Of a stretch of 64,000 nucleotides of DNA, positions 13,601 to 25,226 are shown piece after piece. This DNA comes from Lingula anatina. Its lineage: Eukaryota; Brachiopoda; Lingulata; Lingulida; Lingulidae. Positions within the stretch are counted from its first letter, which is position 1; each line of letters opens with the position of its first letter. The notes beneath the pieces were generated by a model. That model had not been told where the DNA came from. It searched no databases and saw only the letters and a list, made by a program, of their open reading frames with translations. Position numbers and translations under genes: made by a program. The stretch spans positions 8,882 to 72,881 of the forward strand of contig NW_019775736.1 of NCBI RefSeq assembly GCF_001039355.2, given 5' to 3'.

Positions 13601-16600
13601 TTGGGACAAGGGGTTAATTTACCAGTTGCACCCATATTAATCCGGCATAAAGTGTACCTGGCTGGCAATATTCTGGACTTCTTAAGTCAAGAACAGTGGT
13701 TTCATATTCGCATGTTTATGTTGCATGAAGGCACTTTTCCAAACAGGACTGGCTCAATCTTATATGATTAATATTTTGGGATCTAACATTAACATAGGTG
13801 AAAGTTTTAAAAAATGAAAAAAAAACTGAAGACACAGCTTGCAATCATCACATTAAGGCCATATGAAAAAACATTTTAAAATGAAATTTGAAAGTCCTGA
13901 AATCAGGTATAATTCTGAAAACTTTCACCAATGCATTAAGAGCTTTAAAAATGATTTAGTACCAAAAGCAAAACAACATGCTGACATGTCTTTTTATAGA
14001 ATGATTTGTTTTATTAATGCATCAGTTATAACCTGAGCTCATGGTAATGCATAGCTAATTACTTGTTGGATAGATAGATGCATACTGGACAGAAAAACAA
14101 AAATGTTGCATAAAAATTGGGCTTGCTTTTACATAATGTCTTTCAGCCAAATACATTTCAACATATTTCATTTCTTTTAATAAATTTTAAATATGTTTAG
14201 CTTATTGGCAAAATTTATCAGATGGAGTGAGCCAAGTAATCCATTTCTTTCTGTCTCCTTCAGTACACCTACACTTCTTAAATGATATAACCACCGTAGT
14301 CATTTGTAATGGCACTGTCTCACATGTGACCCTGAATCATTTTAAAATTGCAGGTATACATAATGCATGTCATTTCAAAGGCATTATCTCTAAAAAAGAT
14401 ATGATGACATTTGACTAGACAGATACCGTCAGAGGTTTTGGCATTGGGGGGGGGGGGCCAAAAATTATCTAAGCAAAACACTACACTAAGACCTCTCTCT
14501 AAGTACAATGCAATCCGACACCCACTTCTCTTTTTTTATTTCTGTCCTTTCTTCACACAAAACCAATTTAATCAGTTCTGATCTAAACTTACACCTGACC
14601 CATGACAAACATGACTACAACTACTCAAAACACATTTATGTGTTGAGATAACTCATCTTAATGGGTATGTGTTGACTTGACTGAACGGGATCAAGACTGT
14701 ATAAATATCTGAGCAATGGTACTTCAGGTAGTTTTCTTTGAGGAAGAGGGCAGAAAGAAGTATTAGTAGAAGTACGGAATGTGACATATTTATATATATA
14801 TGCAGTTTCACATTCCTCTAGGTTCAACAGGTTGTAAGGCAAGGGACAGCTTAGGCTACATGTTTACAGACGGGCATTACAGTAGCCAACTACTTATATG
14901 GTCATCTTGGTAAATGGGTTTCTGTCTTCTTGGAGTCTTTTACCTAATACATTCTTATTTATCCTTATTCCATGGCAGTTTGTTTGTTTGTTTGTTTGTT
15001 TGTTTGTTTTTGCCCATCCAGACTTTCTCTAAACTGACTCAAATTTAGCCAATGGCAACAAAAGATGCATCAATGTTGGTATAAATCTTATATGGGGCCT
15101 TTTACATTCTAGCAAATGAGAAATGTTGCAACTGAGGTTTTTTGATGACATACCAGTTATAGATGAAATAGGATCTACATTTTGACCCATTTCTGCAATG
15201 AGTCACTTTACATCATACTGTTTTAAAAGACAGGAGACTCAAGGTCTGAAGTGGTTACCTTTCTTCTCTCCATTGGTTAACCACGAATACAAATTCCATT
15301 GTTTACAATATGGACAAAACCAAAATTGTCATGGACAAATACATGAATATAACCAGTATTCCATAAAACTTTTTTTTTCATGTCAGAGCTGCCAGAAATA
15401 AGCATAAGTGAAATAAAATGAGCTCATTTCTCCCTCAAATACCTGAATATTCCAAATTAGCAACAATTCAGTGAATTATTTCAACCAAACTGTCATTCTG
15501 CTTCGGGTTATTATATCAGCCACTGAATTCCACATGTATAGACAGCCACTGTGAACATAAAACATTTATGCTGTTGCAGCATACTTTTCATGGCTGCAGG
15601 CGATCACCATTTTATATATAGCTTTAGTTTGATATTATTTTTTGATATCATTTTTGGTCACTGATCAATGTGAATATTCCTATCACAATGCCAGTCAAAA
15701 AGTTTTTTCCCATCACAAGTGTAACACTGGATGTTGTGTTTAAGCACATTAATAGCGCAGCACTGCAATTAATTCACAGGGGTTGTCAAAAACAAAGTGA
15801 ATCTTTTTTATGAGCACGGGGAACTTATTTTAGTATGAACTTTGCTCTTGGGAGGTAGTATTTCGTCTCACACGTAAGTCTGTTGATTCATACTGATTAT
15901 GAGAGGAAGAAAAATTTATAGGACGCCTAGCAGAATAACCCTTCCATTATAATTCTTAAATCATATAAAGGAGAATCCATCTCACACACACTTGGGACCA
16001 AAATATCTACCATATTATCTAGATCTACACTTTTGATACTAAGGTGATTACAAGATAAATATTCAATGACAGACAATCTTCCATTTGTAAGAAAAGGTCT
16101 CTGGCAGCAGCATATCCCTATATCATACATCATCACTGAGTGCACTGGATAACAATATACTAGTACTGACGTGGAAATCTAAAAGGCTACCTACTAGTCC
16201 TTGGATAATAACTTTCTTTTATCTCTCAGCCACATATTTATTTATTAGATATTTACAAAAGAAAAAGAAGAAGAAGAAAAGGAGAAATGATGGTTTCAGA
16301 GAAGATTTATTGGCCTTTATATGCCCCATATCTACTGGTTTGGGCATTTTGCTTGAGATCTGTTATCCTGGCAACCGCATACTAAAAAGGGACATTAGTT
16401 AAATACCAGCTAATGTCTATCATTAAGATGGACATGGAATGTAGATCTCAAAATCTTTTCCTGCATATCTCTACTGCTTATGTCTTATTTGGGTTTTTTC
16501 TTCAACTCAAGCAGATTTTGTATGGAATATCAAACCCATTATTTGTGCTACAGAGCATGAAATGCACGTGACAACAAAACATTCCTAATCACAATATCTG

Positions 16601-18283
16601 TAATTTTCTTTGGTGAAAAATATGCAACAGGTATACTATAAATTATAAAGGAACCTGCTCTATATTTATCTCACTCTGAGGTATTTGAAGAACAATTATT
16701 ACGACACACTTTTCAAATCATAAAAAAATGTGCAAACGTTGAAATCAACCAGATTCATCAACTACACTGAAAGCAATATTGAAATGAAGAAACAATGAAA
16801 TATTTCACCAGTTCTCCAAATAAACTAAAACGTGCATTCTTGTATTAAGGACATTCCCCTTGTGATTACTGTCACATGTTCTGCACACCAATGACAAGTA
16901 CAAGCTGTTACACTTTAGCCTTAACCTCCATCATCCATAAATTCAGTGTGTATCTGCCCATACGTATCATGGTTTTGAAAACCTTATGATACCAAAGTTA
17001 TAAGTGAAGACAACAATACAGTACATTGGTTGCATAGATGGCTGGCCAGATTAGGTTAACCTTCCATGTCTATTAGAGTGTAAAATTTAATGTCAATAAT
17101 AGATGCATCTCTTTTAATTAAGTTTTAAGTGACGTTACCAGACAGCATGTGTATTTCAATTTCACTTTCTTCTTTTACATTTGCCCCCCCCCCCCCCAAT
17201 CCCCAAAACAAACACACTCAAAAACACATCAAATGCACTATGGTCAACCAGCCCTATTCCTCCTTTTACTCTTTCTATGTTGTTGATTATAATTATTAAT
17301 ATACATATATATCATTCAAAACCTGATATTAGATGTTATAGCTGATAACACACTTCTTGATCAGTCTACCTATATTCCAATCCCCTTCAGCAGCATCACT
17401 AGCATTTAGAACCAAATTTTACTCTTCACAATGCCCCTAGTTAAAAGGTGTTTAAGCACAGGAATGCCTTATTGTAACTAAACATCAGTGATTCAAATTC
17501 TAATTTTTTTCCACTGGTTATACAAGCTTATAGTTCAGAAGAGTACCTCCCACCAGGATTTAAATTTCCCAGCCTGAAAAATTGGAAGCTTAAATATTGC
17601 CTCATCTTTGGTGTGCTAATCTATGTACATCTACATACTCATTAAGCTGCTGACATACAATATATGAATCATAACTGATAGAAGCCTAATTCTCTGCCAC
17701 AGATAGTTCAGCTTGTCTCTAGAACTAAAATAATTATATGAAAATCCTCAAATTTCTCCAATTTACTCATCTTACATAAATAAATGAATGTAAGTCTATC
17801 ACTGAGGTTTTGATATCAGAAATATATGAACAACTGATAATACATTTTAACCCAAGCACTAGAACGAGTTCAAAGAAAATAAAGAGCAGGGGGCCAATAT
17901 GAAATTACGTTTAGACCTATTTTACTATGAACAGAAAATGGGGACGCTGTTCAGGTACAATAAACCTGTTCTGAAAAGATAGAGATGGATTTTATTCCTA
18001 TTTATAAGGTTACAGGGCAGCAAGCACATTGAATGGAAGCCGCATGCCACTGTTAACCTTCACTTCAGTTACCACTGGGGTGATAAAGTGTACTAAAGAT
18101 GACCAATTCAGCGGGATACTATCTACTATAAGCTATAGCATAGTGGCAGGGTGTTACTGATGCAGATACTAGATGTCCAGTAGCTGTGAGAGATCAGAAG
18201 TAATAACATGGTGCCAGCCAGTGCCACATTTTAGCACCAATATTTGCCCTCTTTCTTTCTAGATAACCTATGCTGATAGGTCT

Positions 18284-18320
<37 letters not shown>

Positions 18321-21300
18321 GTAATAAGTAGTTTTGAACAAAACATAGGTTTCACATCACAAACATAAGAAAAGAAATACATCTGCCAAGCAGTGGCAGA
18401 TGCAATACAGATATCTATTTTGGAAAATCATGATTCAATTTTTCAAAAGAAATTATTGCTGATATGAATGGTACAAAGTCGCTCCATTTGGTGTCACAGT
18501 AAAACAATACTTTGATGACCTAAATATGCACAGACTTAATTATCTAACTTATTGTAGTTGAATCATTAAACTTTATCATGTTTAAGTGGCTCATTTACAG
18601 CATTTGAATTCTGAAAAGACCAGGGTTAACATGCATGCTTCTTCTTTAAACTCGAACAATTATCCAATACTAACCTAATACTTAATTAAAAGAAAACAGT
18701 TGTAAACCACTGAAATTTAGTAATAAAATTCTTAATCTCTTGTTTGGCAGAGAAAGAAAGGCCAATTCAGAATATCTTTTAAATCACACCAATTATGCAT
18801 GTTTTTCCCCCAATAAAAACAACTTCAGTTAAATATGTGCTACATAAAACAAGGCACTCACTGGTTGACCTCTTTTGATTATGGAAAGGGAGATGCTTCC
18901 ATTTGATTTGAATGAATTGCAATCTAAACTTAAAATTTGACTTGTTTCAAATTCAGTCTCTATGTAATAAATAGAACATCTTTTAAAATAACCACTTGTA
19001 GTACTCCAAACTATAAGCAAACTTTGCAAAGATCATCTGACAATGTCACGATCTTAGGTCTGTTAAGACAAAATAATAAAGAAAGTGCTGCATTCAGAGG
19101 TTTGGGGAAAGAGAGAGTAAGAGAGAGATTGAGGGTGATGACTTACATTTGGTAGTCCCAGTTCCTCCAAGGCTCTCAACCAGTGGTTGATATTGTCTGT
19201 GTGTCGGAAATGTAATCCCCGGACCTATGTAAAAAAAAAAAAAAACATTCCAACAGATTATTGATATGAAATATTAAGTATCTATAATCATTTATTATTA
19301 AAGTGAGGATTATAAATTAATGAAGTGGCTGATTTTTATACATTAATAAAAATACTCCACCTTGTATCTCTCTTGATCTTTGTCATAGATTTTCTTTAAA
19401 GGCACCAAATCTGGTTTCATAAAATGTGCCAATTTTGCCAAGTATACTCCATTTCTCAGTCCTTCTTCTACCTCAGTGGTAGCTGGCAACTGATCATTGA
19501 TACAGGCTTCTATCCATCTAAAAAAAAAGAGACAAAAAATTAAATTTCAGAATCATTCTTATGAACAGACAGCCAGAGAGAAAGAGAGAGAGAGAGAGAA
19601 CAGAGGGAGGGAGACAGAGAAATTGCATTTGAATAAATATCATGAAAAAGGTAAGGCTAAAAGTGGGAAAACACTTGAAGCAAATTGTGATCACTTCAGA
19701 TTTCAATGCACCACTGATAGGAAACATTCAATACAGACTGAACTAGTGACATCATGGGGCCCTTTTGTTTATGACATATCATTGACTCCACTTTTTATTT
19801 TTTATTTATAAAATCATATTCTGTGAGCTTGACCTAATTCTTTGCAGCATCATAAAATGTTTAAAATGCAATGAAATGATAAAGGTCCACTGCAAACTTC
19901 TAAACCCTTTAAAACAATGGCTTTCTGTTCTGACCAAACTGAAATATTAATGATAATATGTTACCTGAAAATTGGCCCTTACCATGCTGCTTAGCCTTCT
20001 ACAGGTACTATATAAATACAATTTGCTCTTACTGTATGTATAGTTCAAAAGCCACATATTCAACCCAAATAAAAATAAGGTGATAATTGAGATTTCCGGA
20101 TTTAAACAATAGTGATTTACATGTATTCATTTATCCAATGCACAAATAATTTTGTAGGGAATTTCAGTCATGGCTTTTGTTGATTTTACCTTGCAAACAC
20201 CCACAAGGCTATTAAAGCACGTTTGGATCCTGCAAGTCAGTAACAACAAGCATGCAAGAATGTCATCATTGTTAAGCACAGCTGCTATCAGGACCCACAA
20301 ATATATATATTTTGTATTTAAGCCAAATTTCCATTTTCTAACTAACATGCTGGCAAAAACAGTAAAACATTTTTATTTAGAAAAAAGATAATTATACTTA
20401 GAACAATGAAATCAATTAATGACACAGGATCTGATGTCAGAAAGTTAGGGAAAATTCCTATATCAATTGAAACAGATAATTACACTACTTAAAATGTGGA
20501 AGGGAAATTCCATTTAACTGATGCACAGGATATCAGCTTACTTTTGAAGTAAAATAAAGACATCCTCTAAATAGACACATTCTGAACATATCATAGTTTC
20601 AATGTTCATTCATTTCTTTCATGATATATTTCTGGATTCCAGCAGACTTCCTGATCTGAGCTGCGCATAATGAAAAATGTCATATGAAAACACCAAAGAC
20701 CAGAAGTTTTCAAAACAAAACCTTATGTCTTCTGAATGATATTAATCTTTATGCAAAAGTACCTATCACAATATGATGTATCATGTATTTATAGCCCAAT
20801 GTGCATTTCATTAGCTTATTAAGCAAAACATATAATGTGCCATATGATAGCAAACCTGACTAGGTCAGGTAGTATAGAGGCAATGTCTGCATATTATACG
20901 AGATGGCAAGCCCTGTTACATGCATTACAATAAAGACTTTATAAGCTGTGATGCTGTGATCACAACTGTTTGTGTATTCAGCAGACTTCCTAGACCTCTA
21001 GAGCCAATGAATCACATACAGACCCACCCACATAATAATAGAAAACCACATCATCTGAATAAATCTCAAAAAAGGTTCAACAAAGCAAAAAGTTATCTTT
21101 CCAATCATTTGGTGTTAAAATAGAAAAAAAGACTTATGCTAGACAATGCAAAAAAGTATAAATATAAGGTCTTGTAATTTTTCAGCACTCTTTTTCTTAA
21201 AAATATAAGTAGTCCAATCATTTCACCTGGTAATCAAAATTCAAATGGAGCTGAATATAAACTGAAATATATAAGGTTATGAAGACTTCACACTTCTCTC

Positions 21301-23773
21301 TCTCTCTCTCTCTCTCCATTGGTTTCAGACAAAAGTAGGACAAAAACTAGAAAGTTTATCTGACTGCATATTACAGACTTAATTTGCACATCCTGCTGCC
21401 TTGAAGATACCAGCATGTGGACACCAATCATTTGCATGATATATTTCTGATATTGCTGGTACTGAGTCACCATTTTTATTTTCATCAGAGAATTTAAACA
21501 AATCTTTTTCTCATTATGGAATGAATTTTTTTTTCGCATACATCAAATCTATTTGGAAATTTTACAGCTTCATTATTACCTGTTTGCAACATACTGTTTC
21601 TGACAGTAACAAAATTAAATACTTTATACTGCCCTGAATCCTCTAAATCTGTTTGTTCTTTTGGGTATTTGGTGGTGAATACTGCACGAGAGGGTTTATT
21701 ATGTAAAAAAAGTGAGTCATATACATTTTTCAGCCTCAAATTGCCAGTCATGTATGTGAATTAATATGGTCTGGCTGCTGCATGATTTTTTTTTCAATAT
21801 AAACAACACATTACATACATGCTGTTCAACAAAATTTAACAGTATATTTCATTATGCCAACCAACAGGCAAAAATGCTATGTAGGATACTGCTCATTTTG
21901 CTTCATAACAACACATCATTTCATATCAACATCAATCTTTTATATCGAGTATTACAAGATCCAATATAGGAAAATACTTAAGCTCTGCCACTGTGTGTTT
22001 AGGATGAAAACTAATGTTAATTATACTCTAAATGTACCTGGTGCACTTATAATAATTACAAGTATTCCCAACTGACAGGGATATACAGGTGGTACTGATA
22101 AGAAATCTACAGAATACTATGCGTTAACAGTGGGAAACCAACAATGTGATGTGGTCAGATAAAACACTATCAGAATATTCAAGTAAATGATTGATAAAAT
22201 GAAAATTCTAGTTGAATGTCACAAACAATATAGCACTGCAATGGACAGTCAACTTAATGGGTTTCAATAACTCAATATTTGTATGCTATTAATCTTCAGG
22301 GGAATGGGTTCATACAGATTCTTTGCTGTAATAAAAAATGCATTACTCCACCAATAATTTTGGCTGCTGTGAACATTTAAGCACCAGTGTCATATGAAAC
22401 AAGTTGACTAGAATAGTTTTCTCAAAGAAAGAGTGACATATTGATAAAATGCAAAAGTATTTACTTTCGATAGCCATTCAGCGAAAAATGGAACTCTGGG
22501 TCTCATTTTACAAAACCAATGACATCATATTAAATAAAGACCTCTGTTCTAATTATAGGACTATGCCTTCTATTTCTAGGACATAGCTACAGTATGATTT
22601 CAAAAGCCTGTTTACATATAAAATGACCACTATGGCTTCTGACAACAAAGCTATGCAACTAATGGGGCAATCATTTAAAACTTAAATAGCCTCAGAGAGT
22701 TTAAGTGTCACATGAATTGTTCAATTAAGTATTACATACTTAAGATATGAATGTTCTGAGATGACTGACCTATTCTGTCAACCATTAACACATTCTTAAA
22801 ACATAAGACATCATTATACAGATACAAATCTGCTAAATATCTGATAACAAGAACAATTATCAAATGAAGCTATTAGTTAACAATCTGCTATAGAACAAAG
22901 GTTGTTTATTGTCTTCTTACCTTTGAAACTAAAGCTGAGTGTCATTTTAATTCTCCATTGTTAAACTAGAAAAATAATTCCCAAAGGAATTTTTTAATAA
23001 GTGCTTTATTCAATTCTACTTAATTGCCATTTAATATGAGAATGATAGAGAATGTCCACCTGAATGAGAATGTCCACCTGTAGGAAGAAGATGGGCCTCA
23101 AATAGTTTTACTTAAAAGCTGCATCATGCATAATACAACAGCAGTGGTTATTATCTACCACAAGCAGAAACCACCTACGCTGTGTGACTCACACATGTAA
23201 CAGCCTTGCAACATGGCACAAGGCTGGGAAAGGAAGCTCAACAGCCAAAGCCTACACTGCTACACAGAAAAAAATATTATCTCAGGAAAATTAAAGTTCA
23301 GTTGTTGCTTCTCAACAGTTCGCACAAGTGCTTCAACAATTCACACAAGTGTAATGATGGTATTAATCATTTGCATCAGTTGAATAAATGTAAAAAAAGC
23401 ATTCTCATAGAAAGGTCAAATACAGCCACTGCATTCGGTGAGACTGACATTTATGTGTTTTAACGGAATTTATGGTGGTTTAATTGTACTCACACTTTGG
23501 CTTCCTCCAAATGGCACAAGTATTCGTAGGCAATGTTCTCTTGCCGCTTCTCGTCCATCTCCTCTGCCGAGATTCGCTCATGGCCCTCTTCGACGTCTGA
23601 AAATAAAACAAACACACTGCAAAACTGTAAAGCAATCTACGGTAGTGCTGTGAAATAAATAACACTGAAATTGTAGCTTCAATCTGCATGGTGAATGTGT
23701 CATAGACTGAATGAAAAGGCGACCCACTTCCATAGGAAGCTCTGTGTTGTCCCCAGTCGACTTGGTCCTCCAT
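513..23773 (-). CDS. IQGAP1: IQGAP scaffold protein, 5-prime two thirds (29 coding exons)
   Basis: IQGAPs are cytoplasmic scaffolds that bind F-actin, calmodulin and active Cdc42/Rac and link Rho GTPase signalling to the cytoskeleton and cell adhesion. Twenty-nine GT-AG exons join in one open frame of 3,311 coding bases (about 1,103 residues, versus about 1,650 in full family members). The start ATG at 23771-23773 opens a short N-terminus (MEDQVDWGQHR) leading into the family motif EEMDEKRQENIAYEYLCHLEEA. Domains in order are CH, IQGAP repeats, WW, four IQ motifs and the start of the GAP-related domain. The last exon seen ends at 513 with a usable donor (AG|GTGGGC), so the rest of the GAP-related domain and the C-terminal RasGAP_C region lie beyond the left edge. 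Invertebrates usually have a single IQGAP, so the symbol marks the closest human relative, not a proven one-to-one match. The 5-prime end faces FAM81 across a shared promoter. Confidence 0.95.
4117..5611 (-). CDS. IQGAP1: IQGAP exons 20-24: WW domain and four IQ motifs
   Basis: Exon 20 (5469-5611) encodes a WW-like domain beginning GWMMNRLKDGSKFYFN and ending YAWERPEG, with both tryptophans present. Exon 21 (5064-5234) carries IQ motif 1 (IVKIQAQIRGYLVRKQY) and begins motif 2. Exon 22 (4621-4704) completes motif 2 (WYRGNKQKQKYQ). Exon 23 (4386-4457) holds motif 3 (IQAAVRMHQARKKYQKQ). Exon 24 (4117-4186) holds motif 4 (IQAAWRSSMARQDY). The IQ motifs bind calmodulin and myosin light chains. The count of four matches human IQGAP1. 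An (AT)n microsatellite lies in the intron just past exon 22. Confidence 0.93.
4568..4600. repeat. (AT)n microsatellite
   Basis: About 16 AT units in IQGAP intron 22, within 25 bp of the downstream end of exon 22. Confidence 0.9.
5794..10597 (-). CDS. IQGAP1: IQGAP exons 8-19: six IQGAP internal repeats
   Basis: Exons are 10576-10597, 10091-10269, 9558-9642, 8674-8834, 8306-8399, 7862-8022, 7477-7516, 7121-7284, 6731-6812, 6415-6578, 6132-6222 and 5794-5961 (about residues 208-677). Each long exon encodes one helical repeat with the pattern I-N-x-A-I/V-x-x-G-D ... L-x-x-P-x-x-x-L ... Y ... A-K-x-x-K. Each is preceded by a short exon. The region corresponds to the coiled-coil-like repeats used by IQGAPs for self-association and partner binding. 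Exon 8 is a 22-nt microexon (MPVDEAA) whose frame is fixed by matches on both sides. Confidence 0.92.
9895..9972. repeat. 26-bp minisatellite, three copies
   Basis: Three head-to-tail 26-bp copies start at 9895, 9921 and 9947. Each begins TGGAACA and ends CAATTTT, with a few substitutions in the middle. They lie in IQGAP intron 9. Array length exactly equals three periods. Confidence 0.85.
10598..12267. other. IQGAP intron 7, no gene seen
   Basis: About 1.7 kb of AT-rich intron between exons 7 and 8. It holds a C13 run at 10949-10961 and a (CA)n tract at 11690-11719. The short open frames here run through these repeats and match no protein I recognise. Confidence 0.7.
11690..11719. repeat. 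(CA)n microsatellite
   Basis: Slightly interrupted CA tract in IQGAP intron 7. Confidence 0.85.
12268..23773 (-). CDS. IQGAP1: IQGAP exons 1-7: N-terminus and CH domain
   Basis: Exons are 23728-23773, 23494-23596, 19361-19517, 19147-19224, 12965-13041, 12666-12733 and 12268-12359, encoding residues 1-207. The calponin-homology domain runs from about residue 37 to about 155. Recognisable family blocks are GLRNGVYLAKL, GLHFRHTDNINHWL, FYPETTDIYDRKNMPR and LGLAPQIQDLYGK, followed by YGIQMPAFSKIGGILANE. In IQGAPs this domain binds F-actin. Exon 1 ends GGA-A at a GTGGGT donor. Introns 2 (about 4.0 kb) and 4 (about 6.1 kb) are much longer than the rest, as is common near the 5-prime end of animal genes. 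Confidence 0.93.
13042..19146. other. IQGAP intron 4, about 6.1 kb, simple repeats only
   Basis: Largest intron of the gene. Visible structure: G12 at 14446-14457, (TTTG)n at about 14978-15010, C14 at 17184-17197 and a T33 run at 18287-18319. No open frame longer than about 80 codons and none with a recognisable domain. No internal gene or intact transposon was recognised. Confidence 0.7.
19518..23493. other. IQGAP intron 2, about 4 kb, nothing recognised
   Basis: AT-rich intron with a GA-rich run near 19575-19620, a (CT)n tract at 21295-21317 and a two-copy 18-bp tandem repeat (GAGAATGTCCACCTG core) at 23048-23080. Short open frames are unremarkable. Confidence 0.7.
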
Positions 23774-24062
23774 TTTATGCGTTATATTAATCCGTTAATT
23801 TATAGATCCACACTTTGCGAAGTGTCTTCGTGGTGAGTTTTTAAAATACCATCTGAAAGTCACCATTCACTCCATAAGAAGTAAGTAAACAAGACTTTTC
23901 CTGGCGCGGCTCGAATTTTGAAACGGATAAGTAGAGCATTCTGGGATGTCAGGTGGCTGCTTTCGTCCTTCACATTGACCTTATATGTTCGCCAGCAGAT
24001 GGCACTACATGCTTGTTGGTTTACAAATGGCGACAGTTCCTTAGCTGCATGTCAACAAGAAG
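23774..24062. promoter_or_regulatory. Divergent IQGAP / FAM81 promoter region
   Basis: The IQGAP start codon (minus) lies at 23773. A likely first, non-coding exon of FAM81 (plus) ends at 24062 with a good donor, AG|GTGAGA. The two genes therefore fire in opposite directions from less than 300 bp. The sequence AAATGGCGAC near 24027 resembles a YY1-type CCAT/ATGGC site. No TATA box is obvious. The FAM81 5-prime exon is inferred only from the donor and from the acceptor at 25166, because no in-frame ATG precedes the coding start. Confidence 0.5.
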
Positions 24063-25166
24063 GTGAGAAAATCCATATTTTCCTCTTTGAATTGTAATGT
24101 ACACGATCAATATACGGCATCAAACCCATTGTTAAATGTGAATGAAGCACGTAGTTGACGTAATGTGCTAACTATGCTTTACTCATTCTATTGATAGTAG
24201 CATAAATTACGTTATTTTCCCCTTTTTTTAGAAATAACGTCACACTGACAGTGACAGTCAGTGAGTGAGATTGTGCCGTAGCACTAATATTTCTACTTGT
24301 TTAAAGTGCAAAGATCAAACTTAGTAATATTTTTGGCCAATGATAATTTATTGGGATGATATTTTGTCATATACAATACAATAGCAAAGTTAAACTGTGA
24401 TCTTTGACAAATAATTTTGTTATTTGTCCTTGTAGTGATGGAATCATTTATGCAAATTGCTGCATTGAAACATTTTTGTGGATTTGTAGGTGAATAAATT
24501 TCATGAAATTGTCAATTCTATCAATAATTTTTTAAGTGTTTTTTTCTGTCTCAAAGCCAATGATCAACTCCCTTTTTATCTGCTTCCATTGTTTATGGTG
24601 CAATCATGGATATTTAAAGATAATTACACAATAAACGTAAAAAAAGAAAGTAAAAAAAAAAATCAACTCAGCTGCATTATTATCTGTGGAATTATCTTTT
24701 CTTTTCGTTATATTACTTACTTACTAATTGTAAGTTAAATGTCATAAAAACAATTATAATGTTTTATTGACCTAGTATGTATAAACAACATAGATTGGTT
24801 GCTGTTGGAGCTCTTAAAGAGAAATATATAGTTAAAAATGTGAAAATAAAATAATTAATTACATATTGCCTTTAATTAGAGTTAAAATTTTGGGTTCAAA
24901 TGAGAAACAGCTTGAAAAACAGGCTTGTATAAACTATGTATGAACTCAAACATTGAATTATGGCTGGAATTTACTCTTTCGCATTTAATGTCTTCTGCAA
25001 AGTACGTACTTTTGGAGTTGTTGTTTTAAATTAGTATTCATTAAAAAGTTTTATGATCTTTTTTTTTTTTTTTTTTTGACTACGGTCTACAACAAATACT
25101 AGTATGCCGTTACCAGTAGAATTCCCCTACATTTTTTTGTTTAACTCTGCTATATTTTATTTACAG
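24063..25166 (+). other. Probable first intron of FAM81 (5-prime UTR intron)
   Basis: About 1.1 kb between the donor at 24063 and the acceptor ending at 25166 (TTTATTTACAG). AT-rich with a T-run near 25060-25077. Nothing else recognised. The exon following the acceptor starts at 25167 and reaches the coding ATG at 25227. Confidence 0.45.
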
Positions 25167-25226
25167 TGACCAATGGTGATATATGTACAGTAGGCAGATT
25201 TTTCACTGCAATCAGCACGGGTCAGC

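Noticed and set aside
13532-13771. 79-codon plus-strand frame in IQGAP intron 4 with a plausible start.
   Set aside because: No recognisable motif, opposite strand inside a long intron, and length within what chance allows in 6 kb.
18194-18382. Minus-strand 62-codon frame with a poly-lysine stretch.
   Set aside because: It is the translation of the T33 homopolymer inside an IQGAP intron.
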